From positions 106,189 to 170,188 of the forward strand of contig NZ_JAGGPM010000013.1 in assembly GCF_018613835.1 (NCBI RefSeq): a DNA stretch of 64,000 nucleotides, read 5' to 3'. The DNA is from Arthrobacter sp. ISL-5 (GTDB lineage: Bacteria; Actinomycetota; Actinomycetes; Actinomycetales; Micrococcaceae). Under the pieces are notes generated by a model, which ran no database searches, had not been told where the DNA came from, and saw only the letters and a list, made by a program, of their open reading frames with translations. The translations under genes and the position numbers were made by a program. Below, in pieces: positions 7,818-16,936 of the stretch (within the stretch, counting starts at the first letter, position 1; each line of letters opens with the position of its first letter).

Positions 7818-8636
7818 CTACTTGGACATGTTGGCTTCGCCGAGGCCGTACTTCTTGAGGATCTCGAGGTACTTTGGCGACTTCTTGAGCTCTGCCAGCC
7901 CGGAATTCAGGTCCTGCAGCAGCTGCGAATCGTCCTTGCGCACTCCGGCGCCGATGATGCCCGGGTAGTACGGCTTGTAGGGCGACACGAGCTTCAGCTT
8001 GGGGTTGGGCTTCTGCACCAGGCTGTAGCCAATCACGGCACTGTCGGTGAATACGGCGTCAACCTGCTTGTTTTCCACTGCAGCGAGCAGGGCGGCCTGC
8101 GAATCGAAGAGCTTGACCTGGCTGCCGCCCAGGCTGTCCACCAGGTCCTTGAACACGGTGCCGGTCTGGGCGCCAAGTACCTTGCCCTTTACGTCGTCGC
8201 GGGAGGCCAGGGTCGAGTCGGCCGGGACCACCATGGCCTCACCCTCGGTGTACCAGGGGTCTGTGAAATTGATCTGCTTCTTCCGGTCGTCCGTGATGTA
8301 CATGGCATCCACGATGACGTCCGCCTTTTTCGCGCTCAACGCCGCAATCAGCGTGGCAAACTCGGAGGTGAAGACCTTTATCTTCCAGCCCTTGGCATCG
8401 GCGATGGCCTTGATCATGTCCCCATCAATGCCTTTGAGTTCGCCGGACGCCTGGTCGGTAAAGGAGAAGGGTGCGTCGTTTGACGTTGCGATGGTGATGG
8501 TCTTCTGTTCAGCACCGCCCGTGTTGCCGCCGCCCGCTCCGCCTCCTGAGCCACACGCCGTCATGGCCAGGGCAACAACAACGCCCATGGGCAGCAGTGC
8601 GGCGAAGCGCCTGCGGAGCATCTTTGTATTCATCAT
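7818..8636 (-). CDS. Amino acid ABC transporter solute-binding lipoprotein
   Basis: A 272-residue lipoprotein beginning MMNTKMLRRRF with lipobox A-M-T-A-C (Cys28) and a Gly/Ser linker. The mature part is a SBP_bac_3 fold: TIATSNDAPFSFTD near the start, a segment GIDGDMIKAIADAKGWK, and FTDPWYTEGEAMVV. The ATG pair at 8634-8636 follows AAAAGGCACTCC. A much longer in-frame reading extends into the HisD-like gene and is not credible. It captures the ligand outside the membrane for the permease and ATPase downstream; the ligand is not deducible. Confidence 0.9.
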   Translation of the reverse strand: MMNTKMLRRRFAALLPMGVVVALAMTACGSGGGAGGGNTGGAEQKTITIATSNDAPFSFTDQASGELKGIDGDMIKAIADAKGWKIKVFTSEFATLIAALSAKKADVIVDAMYITDDRKKQINFTDPWYTEGEAMVVPADSTLASRDDVKGKVLGAQTGTVFKDLVDSLGGSQVKLFDSQAALLAAVENKQVDAVFTDSAVIGYSLVQKPNPKLKLVSPYKPYYPGIIGAGVRKDDSQLLQDLNSGLAELKKSPKYLEILKKYGLGEANMSK

Positions 8637-8662
8637 GGAGTGCCTTTTGTTAGTGATGGGTT

Positions 8663-9982
8663 CTATCGGTTGAAGCGTTCGAGTCGAAGTGTGGCAGTGG
8701 CCTTGTGGGCTTCCATTCCTTCGACGTCGGATATCGTCGCCACGTAGTTGGCCAGACGCGGGGTGGCGTCCTTGTCGACCCGCTGGTAGGTGAGCGGTTT
8801 GAGGAATCTGGAGACTGAGAGCCCGGCTGATGATCGGGCACCCCCTCCGGTGGGCAGCACATGGTTGGTGCCAGAAGCGCCCTTGTCTGAGTAGGCCACG
8901 GTGGACCACGGTCCCAGGAAGATGGAGCCGTAGTTCTGCAGGTTGGCGTGATAGTAGGAATCGTCCGAGGTCTGGATTTCCAGGTGCTCCGGGGCCAGCA
9001 GATCCATGATCTGCACTGCCGTTTCCCGGTCCTCCGCCAGGTAGACGGTGCCGTAGTCCCGCCATGCGGGTCCGGCAATGTCCCGGGTGGCCAGCGTGCG
9101 CAGCTGCTTGTCGATGTGCCTGATGACTTCTTCACCCAGCTCACGGGACGTGGTCACGAGGGACGCCGGTGACTGCGGGCCGTGTTCGGCCTGGCCCAGG
9201 AGATCCGCGGCGACGATTTCCGGGTCCGCGGTTTCGTCAGCGATGACGGCGACCTCGGACGGACCGGCCAGGAGGTCGATGCCGACGCGCCCGAACAGCT
9301 GGCGTTTGGCCTCGGTGACGTAGGCGTTGCCCGCGCCGACCAGGATGTCCGACGGTTGCTCTCCGAGAAGGCCGAAGGCCATGGCGGCCATGGCCTGCAC
9401 GCCACCCAGAACGAAGGCCCGGTCAACTCCGGCGAGGTACGCGGCATACAGAACGGCCGGGTGTCCGCGGTCCGGCCCGGCAGGCGGAGTGCAGGAGATG
9501 ACGCTACGGACGCCGGCCGCCTTCGCGACCCCCACCGTCATGAAGGCGCTGGCAAGGATGGGGAACCGGCCGGCGGGCAGATAGGCCCCGACGCGTGCGA
9601 CGGGAACGTACTTGTGCCCGGTGAAGACGCCAGGGAGGAGCTCGGCCTCAAAATCGGTGAGGTGCTCGCGTTGCTCGACGGCGAAAAGCCGGGTCCGCTC
9701 GGCACTGGCCATCAGGGCCTCCCGCAGTTCCGGAGAGAGCAAGTCACCGGTCTTGGCCAGTTCATCCTGGCCGATCTCCATGCTTGTGCCCTGCCATCCG
9801 TCGAGCTGCTTCGAGTATTTGACGACGGCGTCAATTCCGTTCTTCTCGATGTCACCAAGCATTTCCGAGACCGTTTGAATAACCTCCGGCAGCCGCTGGG
9901 CGGGGACACCCCCGACGGCGGCGCTCTTGAGGGTGGCGAAGTTCCCCCGGATGTGCCCTCGGTCACGTTCAGTTAGTTGCAT
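8663..9982 (-). CDS. Histidinol-dehydrogenase-family enzyme (catabolic context)
   Basis: A 439-residue zinc-dependent NAD dehydrogenase of the HisD family. Family landmarks are GPSEVAVIAD (240-249), metal ligands Gln264 and His267 (QAEHGP), Glu332-His333 (APEHLEI), Asp366 and GTNHVLPT (371-378), and His426 near the end, so the metal and catalytic residues look intact. No other his gene is nearby. It is followed 27 bp later by an amino acid importer and faces a LysR regulator. A role in using an imported polyol-amine such as histidinol, or a sulfopropanediol-type substrate as in HpsN, is more likely than histidine synthesis; which one is open. Confidence 0.8.
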   Translation of the reverse strand: MQLTERDRGHIRGNFATLKSAAVGGVPAQRLPEVIQTVSEMLGDIEKNGIDAVVKYSKQLDGWQGTSMEIGQDELAKTGDLLSPELREALMASAERTRLFAVEQREHLTDFEAELLPGVFTGHKYVPVARVGAYLPAGRFPILASAFMTVGVAKAAGVRSVISCTPPAGPDRGHPAVLYAAYLAGVDRAFVLGGVQAMAAMAFGLLGEQPSDILVGAGNAYVTEAKRQLFGRVGIDLLAGPSEVAVIADETADPEIVAADLLGQAEHGPQSPASLVTTSRELGEEVIRHIDKQLRTLATRDIAGPAWRDYGTVYLAEDRETAVQIMDLLAPEHLEIQTSDDSYYHANLQNYGSIFLGPWSTVAYSDKGASGTNHVLPTGGGARSSAGLSVSRFLKPLTYQRVDKDATPRLANYVATISDVEGMEAHKATATLRLERFNR

Positions 9983-10001
9983 GGGCTAAACGTACGTGCA
10001 G

Positions 10002-10053
10002 TCGGACCATCGCACAACGGGACCTGAACACGTGCGTGCCATAGGGTTGTCCG
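10002..10053. promoter_or_regulatory. Candidate LysR operator between divergent genes
   Basis: The 83-bp divergent spacer holds TCGGACCATCGCACAAC (10002-10018) and GTTGTCCGA (10047-10055). These are partial inverted repeats sharing TCGGAC and ACAAC, in the place where an autoregulating LysR protein would bind. Assignment is by position and partial symmetry only. Confidence 0.3.
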
Positions 10054-10065
10054 ATAGGGTGAACC

Positions 10066-10998
10066 ATGACCCTCACGCAACTCAGGGCTTTTCTCGCCGC
10101 TTACGAACTCGGCTCCTTCACTGCCGCCGCACGAAAGTTGGAAACAAGCCAGGCGTCCGTCTCGGAGCTCATCAGCAGGCTGGAACAGGAGCTCAACCAC
10201 AGTCTCTTCACCCGCGGCGGGCGACGGCTCATTCCCACCACGGCCGCCGTTGAGCTCCAGGTGCATGCGCTGCAGTCCGTGACGTCTTTTGACAACGGAG
10301 TGGAGGCGTTGAAGTCCATGTCATCGCTGGAAGGGGGCGTCTGCACCTTCGGCGTCCTGCGGTACGGGGCACACTACGATCTCGCCGACCTCGTCCAGCG
10401 CTTCCACCGGCGCTATCCAAAGGTGAAGGTACGGCTGGTAGGCCTGAATTCCGTCGCTGTGGCCGAATCTGTGGCATCCGGTGAAATTGAAGCGGGGCTT
10501 ATCGTTCTCCCCGTGGTGGAAACGGGGCTCCAGGTCAGGCCGCTCTTCCGGGACGAAGTTTTTTACGTATCAGCCCAGCGCGATCCCTCACGCGGCCCCA
10601 TGACCATTGAGGAACTCGCGGAGTCAAAGCTGGTGCTTTATGACGCATTTGCCGGCTGGCGCGACCCCACGCGCCGGCAAATCCTGGAGCGTGCCCGGCT
10701 CAAAGGCCTGAAAATCGATCCGGCCATCGAGGTGGAGCACGTAGACACCGCCCTGGGGCTGGTGGCCACCGGGGCCGCGGATACGTTCGTTCCGCAGGCG
10801 ATCCTCAACGGACCGAGCTTCCCGAAAAACATCAAGGCGGTTCCTTTTGCCGAACCGTTGTACGACACGATCGCATTGATCCAGCGGGAGGCCGCATACC
10901 TTTCCCCGGCAACGCGCAAGATGGCCCAGATGGCCGAGCGGACGCTGCTGGCCAAGGTGGCCCCGGAGCAGAACGTCCGTCGGCAGATTCGGAACTGA
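10066..10998 (+). CDS. LysR-family transcriptional regulator
   Basis: A 310-residue regulator. The N-terminal winged helix-turn-helix covers about residues 1-60 (TLTQLRAFLAAYELGSFTAA, SQASVSELISRLEQELN), followed by a linker helix and a periplasmic-binding-like effector domain. It is divergent from the HisD-like gene with an 83-bp spacer, the classic arrangement for a LysR activator of the opposing catabolic and transport genes. The stop is only 12 bp before the start of duplication copy 2. Confidence 0.9.
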   Translation: MTLTQLRAFLAAYELGSFTAAARKLETSQASVSELISRLEQELNHSLFTRGGRRLIPTTAAVELQVHALQSVTSFDNGVEALKSMSSLEGGVCTFGVLRYGAHYDLADLVQRFHRRYPKVKVRLVGLNSVAVAESVASGEIEAGLIVLPVVETGLQVRPLFRDEVFYVSAQRDPSRGPMTIEELAESKLVLYDAFAGWRDPTRRQILERARLKGLKIDPAIEVEHVDTALGLVATGAADTFVPQAILNGPSFPKNIKAVPFAEPLYDTIALIQREAAYLSPATRKMAQMAERTLLAKVAPEQNVRRQIRN

Positions 10999-11010
10999 AC
11001 CCGATAGGCG

Positions 11011-11131
11011 CCTGCACACGCTGGGACACAGGACCGTTGCCGTCACCGTCCACAGCGCCAACGCGGCTGCCATCGCCCTGTACCTGTCCAGGGACTTCCG
11101 CCGCCTCACGCAGCGGGCCGGCGTCGACTAA
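11011..11131 (+). pseudogene. 3' fragment of the GNAT acetyltransferase gene
   Basis: The sequence matches 1097-1217, the last 40 codons and stop of the intact GNAT gene. No start codon or acetyl-CoA binding motif is present. It is the left edge of duplication copy 2. Confidence 0.9.
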
Positions 11132-11146
11132 CCGGTCCCTGCGGCG

Positions 11147-12346
11147 TCAGCCGGCGGTGGCCGCCCCGAGGGTGATGTCGGCTTCCTGATCCTGTCCGTC
11201 CCGCTGGAAGGTGATCTTCACGGTGGTCCCGGCTGCCTGTTCCCGGGCAGCCGCCGTCAGCTCGGATGCGTCCGTCACGGTGTGGCCGGCCAGTTCGGTG
11301 ACCACGTCCCCGGCTTTCAGCCCTGCTTCGGCTGCCGCGGACCCCGGGGTCACGGCGGCCACCTCGGCCCCGGTGGTGAACTCGGATGACGTTCCGGACG
11401 CCTTGTACTTCACCGACAGGCCCAGCTGGCCGTGCGTCGCCGCGCCCGTGGCGATGATCTCCTGTGCCACCCGCTTCGCCACGTTGATCGGGACGGAGAA
11501 GCCGACGCCGATGTTGCCGGACTGGGCGGTGGAGGATGAACCGGCCGAGGCGATGGCAACGTTCACGCCGATGATCTCGCCCTGTGTGTTGGTCAGGGCG
11601 CCGCCGGAATTTCCGGGGTTGATGGCCGCGTCCGTCTGTATGACGTTGATGCTGATGGAGCCCTGCCCCGCGCTCGAGGAATCGGAGCTGGGCACGGCCG
11701 AGGACGCCGTCTCAATGGTGCGGTCCACGGCCGAAACGATGCCGTCCGTGACGGTGCCACTGAGCCCAAGCGGCGCTCCGATCGCGATGGCGGTGTCACC
11801 CACCTTGACGGCGCCGGAGTCACCCAGGGTCGCCGGAACCAGCCCCGGAGCCGTTATCTTGATGATGGCCAGGTCCGAGAGCGGATCCGTGCCCACGACG
11901 GTACCCGCATAGACCTTCCCGTCACTGGTGCGGACTTCGATGGCCGCCGCCTCGGCCTGCCCGTCCAGGGTGACCACGTGCGTGTTGGTCAGGATGTGGC
12001 CCTCCGCATCCAGGATGATGCCGGAGCCGGTGCCGCCGGAACTGCCGGAGCTCGCGCTGATGGTCACCACGCTGGGCGAGGCCTTCAGCGCGGCGGCCGT
12101 TACCGCGTTGACGCTGGAAGTGTTGTTGACGATCACCGGGGTGTACTGGGCAGTCTGCGCACTGGAGGCCGTCTGCGCAGGCGTGCCCCACAGGGATGCC
12201 GCCCCGGCTGCGGCGCCCCCGCCCAGGAGACCCGCGGCCACCAGGCTCGTGACAAAGACCGCCGGCCCAACCCGCTTCCCAGCCCTCCGGCGGGTTTTCG
12301 GGGTCCCGGCGGCCTGGTTCTCGGCGCCTGCACTGGCGTTCATCAT
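11147..12346 (-). CDS. HtrA/DegP-like trypsin serine protease with PDZ domain (copy 2)
   Basis: A 399-residue paralogue of the protein at 1231-2430, with 8 substitutions (for example Gln to Leu at residue 87, Ser to Gly at 354). The membrane anchor, catalytic residues His123, Asp158, Ser247 and the C-terminal PDZ domain are all kept. Start context and the 5' region are also duplicated, so both copies probably share expression signals. The substitutions are mostly conservative and the frame is open, which argues that this copy is still functional, unlike the peptidase gene upstream of it. Confidence 0.92.
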   Translation of the reverse strand: MMNASAGAENQAAGTPKTRRRAGKRVGPAVFVTSLVAAGLLGGGAAAGAASLWGTPAQTASSAQTAQYTPVIVNNTSSVNAVTAAALKASPSVVTISASSGSSGGTGSGIILDAEGHILTNTHVVTLDGQAEAAAIEVRTSDGKVYAGTVVGTDPLSDLAIIKITAPGLVPATLGDSGAVKVGDTAIAIGAPLGLSGTVTDGIVSAVDRTIETASSAVPSSDSSSAGQGSISINVIQTDAAINPGNSGGALTNTQGEIIGVNVAIASAGSSSTAQSGNIGVGFSVPINVAKRVAQEIIATGAATHGQLGLSVKYKASGTSSEFTTGAEVAAVTPGSAAAEAGLKAGDVVTELAGHTVTDASELTAAAREQAAGTTVKITFQRDGQDQEADITLGAATAG

Positions 12347-12493
12347 CGTGCTCCTTGGGTTCCGCTCCGACTGCCCGGAGGCTATGACCCAATACTTGAA
12401 CGCGGGACTATCGTGCGCCTGTTGTGCCGCTGTGAGCGGGCTGTGAGCGTTTCAAAGAAGGAGAACGACGACGGCGGGCCGGCACGCGGGAGG

Positions 12494-13167
12494 TCAGCCC
12501 CGGCCTCCGGCCCGGCGACGGCGGCGGACCGCCCGGAAGATGAACAGCGCACCGAAGCCGATCAGGCCGGCAGCGGCCACCGTCATCCAGAGGCCGCGGT
12601 CCGCGTTCCCCAGTGCGTCCGCGACGGAGCCGGCAAAAGGCACCGCGTAGAAAAGCCTCCCCCTGACCTGGGGTGCGTGGACGGGCGTCGGGGAGGTGAC
12701 GCCATTGTTGTCGCCCCTGGTGATCAGGGTTTTTTCGCCGGACTGTGTGATGCCGAACCCGACGATCCGCTGTGTTTCCACCTGCCGCCGCTCCGGATTG
12801 GGCTGGACGTGACCATGTCGCCGGATTTCAGTTCACTGAACGCCACCGGCTTCACCGCCAGAAAGGTTCCCGCCGGGTACTTCGGCGCCATGGAGTTCGT
12901 TGACACGGTGTACGTCCGGTACCCGGCAGCCTGGGGCACGACCACCAGGGCAAGGGCGGCGAAGACCAGGACCATCAACAGCACGCTGGCGACGCCACCG
13001 GCCGCACCCAACCCGGGCCCGCCACGTCTCTCGGCGGCCTCGGCAGGCCGGCGACTTCCGCGTTGACCGCCGCCATCCACGCCGAACTGCGGCCGCGGCC
13101 GCGAATTTCCTGCGACCTTCGGCGTGAATGAGTCCCCGGCGGGCGGCGCGGCTTTAGGCTCAGTCAC
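12494..13167 (-). pseudogene. Frameshifted SipW-like signal peptidase (copy 2)
   Basis: Homologous to 2578-3252. A single A is missing near 12813 (GGCTGGACGTGACC here, GGCTGGAACGTGACA in copy 1), splitting the gene into an N-terminal frame (13167-12724) and a C-terminal frame (12781-12494). The N-terminal frame keeps the S-T-N-S-M-A-P nucleophile motif; the C-terminal frame starts at METQRIVGFG, so the His-to-Gln change is in this copy too. Sequencing error is the alternative explanation. Confidence 0.8.
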
Positions 13168-13650
13168 CGGCCACCCCGCACGGCTGCCGGGAAACTTGTG
13201 GAATCGCGATGCTCACGGCGTGTGTCCCCTCACGGTCGCTGGAGCCGAGGAAGAGCGTCAGATTTCGAAAACCACAAGACTCTCCCCGGGCCTGTTGCAA
13301 GAACACTGCCGCTACTTGCTCAGGACTGCATGCCGAAATCCGTCAAGGTTTCGTCAAGAATTCAGCGGCGAAGATTCCAGGATTCCTTCCCGCGTAGCCG
13401 GAAATGCTCATGACGAATAACTGAGTACCCCTGGATTGCAATTACGTGCTCGCCACTAATAAAAGCGCGTACCCTCCACGGTGGTTTATGCAATTCCAAG
13501 GAAATAGCTTCTAGAGACGACGATTTGTAAGTTTTGGAGGCTCAGGATGTTGACTCTTAGAACAGTCCACACAATACGGCGGAACGAGGGCCACGCTCAT
13601 CGGCACAGTGCCACCGTCTCTGTGCGGTTCCGTTAGGTAGCGGCGCAGCC
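13168..13650. other. Non-coding stretch: duplicated upstream region, then a unique AT-richer leader
   Basis: Bases to about 13369 copy the region upstream of the peptidase gene in copy 1. The remaining 280 bp are unique and less GC-rich than the flanks, and precede the exported beta-helix protein gene. No gene or clear promoter was found. Confidence 0.5.
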
Positions 13651-15477
13651 ATGGCTGGGGAGACTGGAGATAGGGATCATGCGACGTCCCAATCCGACAC
13701 CGGTGTAAAGCGACGCGGGCTGCTCAGATTCGGGACCCTAATAACTGCATTCACTGGTGCTTCCGCAATTTCCGCTATTGGTGCCAGCAGGGCCGTTGCG
13801 GGCCCGGGAGATAAAACCCCGCCGACCGCATACGTTCCCATGTCCGAAAAGGGTGCCCCGCTAGGTGTGGCAACACTGGACATGGAATCAAAGATCCAGC
13901 CAGCCCTATTCCCAGACCTTTCGGCCACCTATGCCACACCGTCCTCTGTAGAGGCAACTGTGAAGAACCCTAAGACCGTTTATGTTTCAGCCACGGGCAG
14001 TGACACGGATAGTGGTGCCACTTGGGGCAAGGCAAAAGCAAGCGTGTCTGCCGCACTTGGCGCAGCGGGAACTGCAGGGTCCGTGGAACTCGGAGACGGT
14101 CGCTTCTCGATCTCATCGACCCTCGCCCTAGACGTGAACAACTCAATCAAGGGGCAAGGCTCCATGAGGACCACCCTGGCAGTAGATTTTGACGGGGTAG
14201 GGATCGATTGGAAGCCGCAGGTCACATTCTCAGGCCGCGCAGCTGGAACGCTTTCCGGATTCAGCCTTGTCTCAGGGGCAGGCGCAGGGATAAACGCCTG
14301 CGGCCTGAGAATAAGTTCTCTGGTGAAGCCCAAGATCCGCGATATTCGAGTAGCGAACTTCACTGGAACCAGTGGTATCGGCTTCTGGTTCCAAAACATC
14401 GCCATCGGCGGTACACGCCTATGGACAGAACGTCTGGACGTCCAAGGCGCCGTAGCCGAGAACAACACTATTTCTGTCTGCTTTGACGTCAACGGCGGGA
14501 CGAACAGCTTTATGTACGCGGAGGCCCTGAACTTCACGGTCAACGTCAATGCCGTCCCGGCAGGCTCGCCTGCGCAAATCGGATACCTCCTGCGCAACGG
14601 CGCCGCCCTGCTGGGCTGTGACATCAATTTCATGGGCAACGTAGCCGGAGTAAACGGAGCAAACACCGTTGTGCCGACCTTCCTCCGGCTCCAAGACAAC
14701 CTCACGAATATCGTCAATTCATCGCTTTCGATCCGTGGCGAAATGACTTCGGGGACGGCCGGGACATCGGTATCTATCGGGACAGGGTCGAAGATCCTGG
14801 GCAACACGGGCGTCATTGCCTTCGTGAACAGCACGGGGTTCACTCCAGTCTTCGAAGCTGGCCACATTTTCGGTCACTCCGGCACCATTGCCGGCAACGG
14901 CTTTGGAAATGACGTAAACGGAGTCGATAAGCGCTACCTACTTTCGACCACCCGAGAACCTGGCGCGACAGGCGGCGTCCTGTTCAACAGGACTGCCGTG
15001 TCGGCGTCATCCCCACTGTTCGCGATGGTAAGCCACCCGCCGAACATCGGCAGCGCGGGCTACAGCGACCAGGATCTGATCGTTACCTCCTATGACGGGA
15101 CGACTTTTCAGGGGTACTTGCGCTACCGGTACACGGCTTCAGGGCCGCAGGTCCATTCGCTCGGCGCGTTCGTGACACGGCAGGGCGGAACGCTTGGAAC
15201 CAAAACTTTCACGTCAGGCGCTGGAACCCAGCTTACGGGTGCCGGCGACCGTCACGTCGTTGTTCCCGTGACATTCAACGCTACGGCGGGTGCTGCCGCT
15301 ACTTGCCTGGTTGAACTGTCGCCTGACAACGTCACCTACACGGCGTTGGGCACATGGACTAAGCCGGCTAACTCAACGGCCGGTCAGGTGGAACTCGTCC
15401 ACATTGAAGTTCCCCACGGATGGTACGCCCGGTTGACCGTCTCCAACGCGACTCTTGGGACGGCGACCTATTACTGA
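13651..15477 (+). CDS. Tat-exported beta-helix protein with phage-tail-like N-terminus
   Basis: A 608-residue secreted protein. A twin-arginine signal (K-R-R-G-L-L-R-F-G-T, about residues 20-29) is followed by a hydrophobic stretch ending near SRAVAG. The next segment, GVATLDMESKIQPALFPDLS, is like the short collar motif seen in actinophage minor tail proteins. Then come YVSATGSDTDSG and repeated short beta strands with GxGS turns, typical of right-handed parallel beta-helix (pectate-lyase-like) proteins, and a beta-rich C-terminal domain. No catalytic residues can be assigned. A surface polysaccharide-binding or -cleaving role is an inference. It occupies the space between duplication copy 2 and the MinD-like gene. 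Confidence 0.7.
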   Translation: MAGETGDRDHATSQSDTGVKRRGLLRFGTLITAFTGASAISAIGASRAVAGPGDKTPPTAYVPMSEKGAPLGVATLDMESKIQPALFPDLSATYATPSSVEATVKNPKTVYVSATGSDTDSGATWGKAKASVSAALGAAGTAGSVELGDGRFSISSTLALDVNNSIKGQGSMRTTLAVDFDGVGIDWKPQVTFSGRAAGTLSGFSLVSGAGAGINACGLRISSLVKPKIRDIRVANFTGTSGIGFWFQNIAIGGTRLWTERLDVQGAVAENNTISVCFDVNGGTNSFMYAEALNFTVNVNAVPAGSPAQIGYLLRNGAALLGCDINFMGNVAGVNGANTVVPTFLRLQDNLTNIVNSSLSIRGEMTSGTAGTSVSIGTGSKILGNTGVIAFVNSTGFTPVFEAGHIFGHSGTIAGNGFGNDVNGVDKRYLLSTTREPGATGGVLFNRTAVSASSPLFAMVSHPPNIGSAGYSDQDLIVTSYDGTTFQGYLRYRYTASGPQVHSLGAFVTRQGGTLGTKTFTSGAGTQLTGAGDRHVVVPVTFNATAGAAATCLVELSPDNVTYTALGTWTKPANSTAGQVELVHIEVPHGWYARLTVSNATLGTATYY

Positions 15478-15609
15478 CGTCGGGCCAGGCACGATTAAGT
15501 CCCTAACATGGAGGAGACTTTCAACAATGAACACGCATCTTGCTCTGTCAATTCACCATTTCAGCTTGCCAGCGTGATGCCGGGGCCATGATCCCGTTTG
15601 CGGACACCC

Positions 15610-16839
15610 TTACCGGTACCCGTCCACAATCGCCGCGGCAATCTCCTTGTACGCCCTCCGGGTCTCCGGCTTCAGCACGTCCAGGGTGACCAGGTCGCCG
15701 TCGGCCACTCCCCTGTCGTGCGGCACGGCGATGAGCTGGCGGCACATCCCGGCGAGGTGCTCCTCGATGGCGTCCTTGTCCACGCGGGTGGAGACCTCGT
15801 CCTTGTCCGTGATCACCACGATCGCGTTGCGGGCTAGGTCCTCGTAGCCGTGGCTGGCCAGCCACTGCAGGGTGCTGCGGGCGCGCTTGGCGCCGCTCAC
15901 CGCGTAGCCAGCGGCGATGATCAGGTTGTCCGCCGACTGCAGGATCCCGCTCATCGCGTTGTGAGTCACGCCGGTGCCGCAGTCGGTCAGGGCCACGGAG
16001 TAGTAGGCGGAGATGACCTTGCGGATGCGCAGGTATTCCTCGGCCGTCAGCGAGTCGGAAACCTCGGGATCCTGCTCGCCGGCGATGAGGTGCAGCCTGC
16101 CGGAGTGGTGCATGTAGCGGGACAGCCCGGTGAGCGAGTCGATGGAGTCGATGTTCTTGAGCAAGTCGGTGATGGTCCGCGGGGTGGCCTGCTGGTAGAT
16201 GCCCTCGCCCAGGGCGCGCTCTACAAGGTCGCCGGAGTCCGGGTTGGCGTCGATGGCGCACGGCGGGTCGCCGCGGAACTCGGCGAGGGTGAGGCCCACG
16301 CCCACGGTAGTGGAGGTCTTGCCGATGCCGCCCTTGAGGCTTAGTACGGCGGTGTTGAAGCTGCCCTGCAGCTGGCGGGAGATGCGGCGGGCCAGCTCGT
16401 CCTCCTCGCGCTCCTGCGCGCTGGGGCCCAGGTTCCAGGCTCCGCCGGTCGCCCGGTACAGGAAGCCGCGGAAGCCGCTCTTGGGCCGGGGCTTCTGTTC
16501 GCGGACGAACGACGTCGGCAGTGCCGTGAGGTCCGGCTCCGGCGCGTCAGTTTCTGCCGCAGGTTCCGGAGCATACGACGGCGGTGCTCCCGCGGGTTTG
16601 CGCGCTGGGGCTGGCGGCGCGTCGGAGACGGAATCCGCCACGGCGGCGGCTTCCGCCCAGGACGAGCTGCGGACAGGGATTACTGGTGTGGAGGTGGTGT
16701 CAGGTGTCACGGCGGGAAACATTCCTGTCCAGTCGTCGGAGGCATCGCCGTCGCGGCGGCGGGAACGGCGGCGGCGGAGCTCAGGCTGCTCCGTCTCGCT
16801 GCCGGCGTCGGCCAATTGGTTATCCGCTGGTTTGGGCAT
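15610..16839 (-). CDS. MinD/ParA-like ATPase with disordered N-terminus (EspI-like)
   Basis: A 409-residue protein from the ATG at 16839 (MPKPADNQ), preceded by GGGGGACC; an ATG 20 codons upstream is possible. The first 150 residues are Pro/Ala/Arg-rich and disordered. The deviant Walker A motif KGGIGKT is at about 169-175, followed by IDANPDSGDLVERA and the switch region LTDCGTGVTHNAMSG. The architecture resembles ESX-associated EspI-like ATPases. Partners are unknown: no ESX genes are in the window, but three single-span microproteins lie just upstream. A broken copy is at 4638-5205. Confidence 0.85.
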   Translation of the reverse strand: MPKPADNQLADAGSETEQPELRRRRSRRRDGDASDDWTGMFPAVTPDTTSTPVIPVRSSSWAEAAAVADSVSDAPPAPARKPAGAPPSYAPEPAAETDAPEPDLTALPTSFVREQKPRPKSGFRGFLYRATGGAWNLGPSAQEREEDELARRISRQLQGSFNTAVLSLKGGIGKTSTTVGVGLTLAEFRGDPPCAIDANPDSGDLVERALGEGIYQQATPRTITDLLKNIDSIDSLTGLSRYMHHSGRLHLIAGEQDPEVSDSLTAEEYLRIRKVISAYYSVALTDCGTGVTHNAMSGILQSADNLIIAAGYAVSGAKRARSTLQWLASHGYEDLARNAIVVITDKDEVSTRVDKDAIEEHLAGMCRQLIAVPHDRGVADGDLVTLDVLKPETRRAYKEIAAAIVDGYR

Positions 16840-16936
16840 GTTCGGTCCCCCAGGACTCGCAGCAATGTCCCGCTGCTCTTGTCGATTGGTTTGGTTCAAA
16901 CAGCAATTCTAGGCGCTGGCAGCCCAATGACAGGTT

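Larger units (their letters stand above)
11011..13369. repeat. Copy 2 of the 2.36-kb direct duplication
   Basis: Homologous to 1097-3453 in the same orientation. It begins abruptly inside GNAT coding sequence 12 bp after the LysR stop codon and ends about 200 bp upstream of the signal-peptidase pseudogene. Small indels (a 2-bp insertion near 11144 and a 1-bp deletion in the peptidase gene) separate the copies. Confidence 0.9.

Noticed and set aside
8663..9982. Calling the HisD-like gene the histidine biosynthesis hisD
   Set aside because: No other his gene nearby; transporter and LysR context points to catabolism.
13651..15477. Prophage at the tail-like gene
   Set aside because: Only one phage-like segment; no capsid, integrase, lysis or packaging genes on either side.
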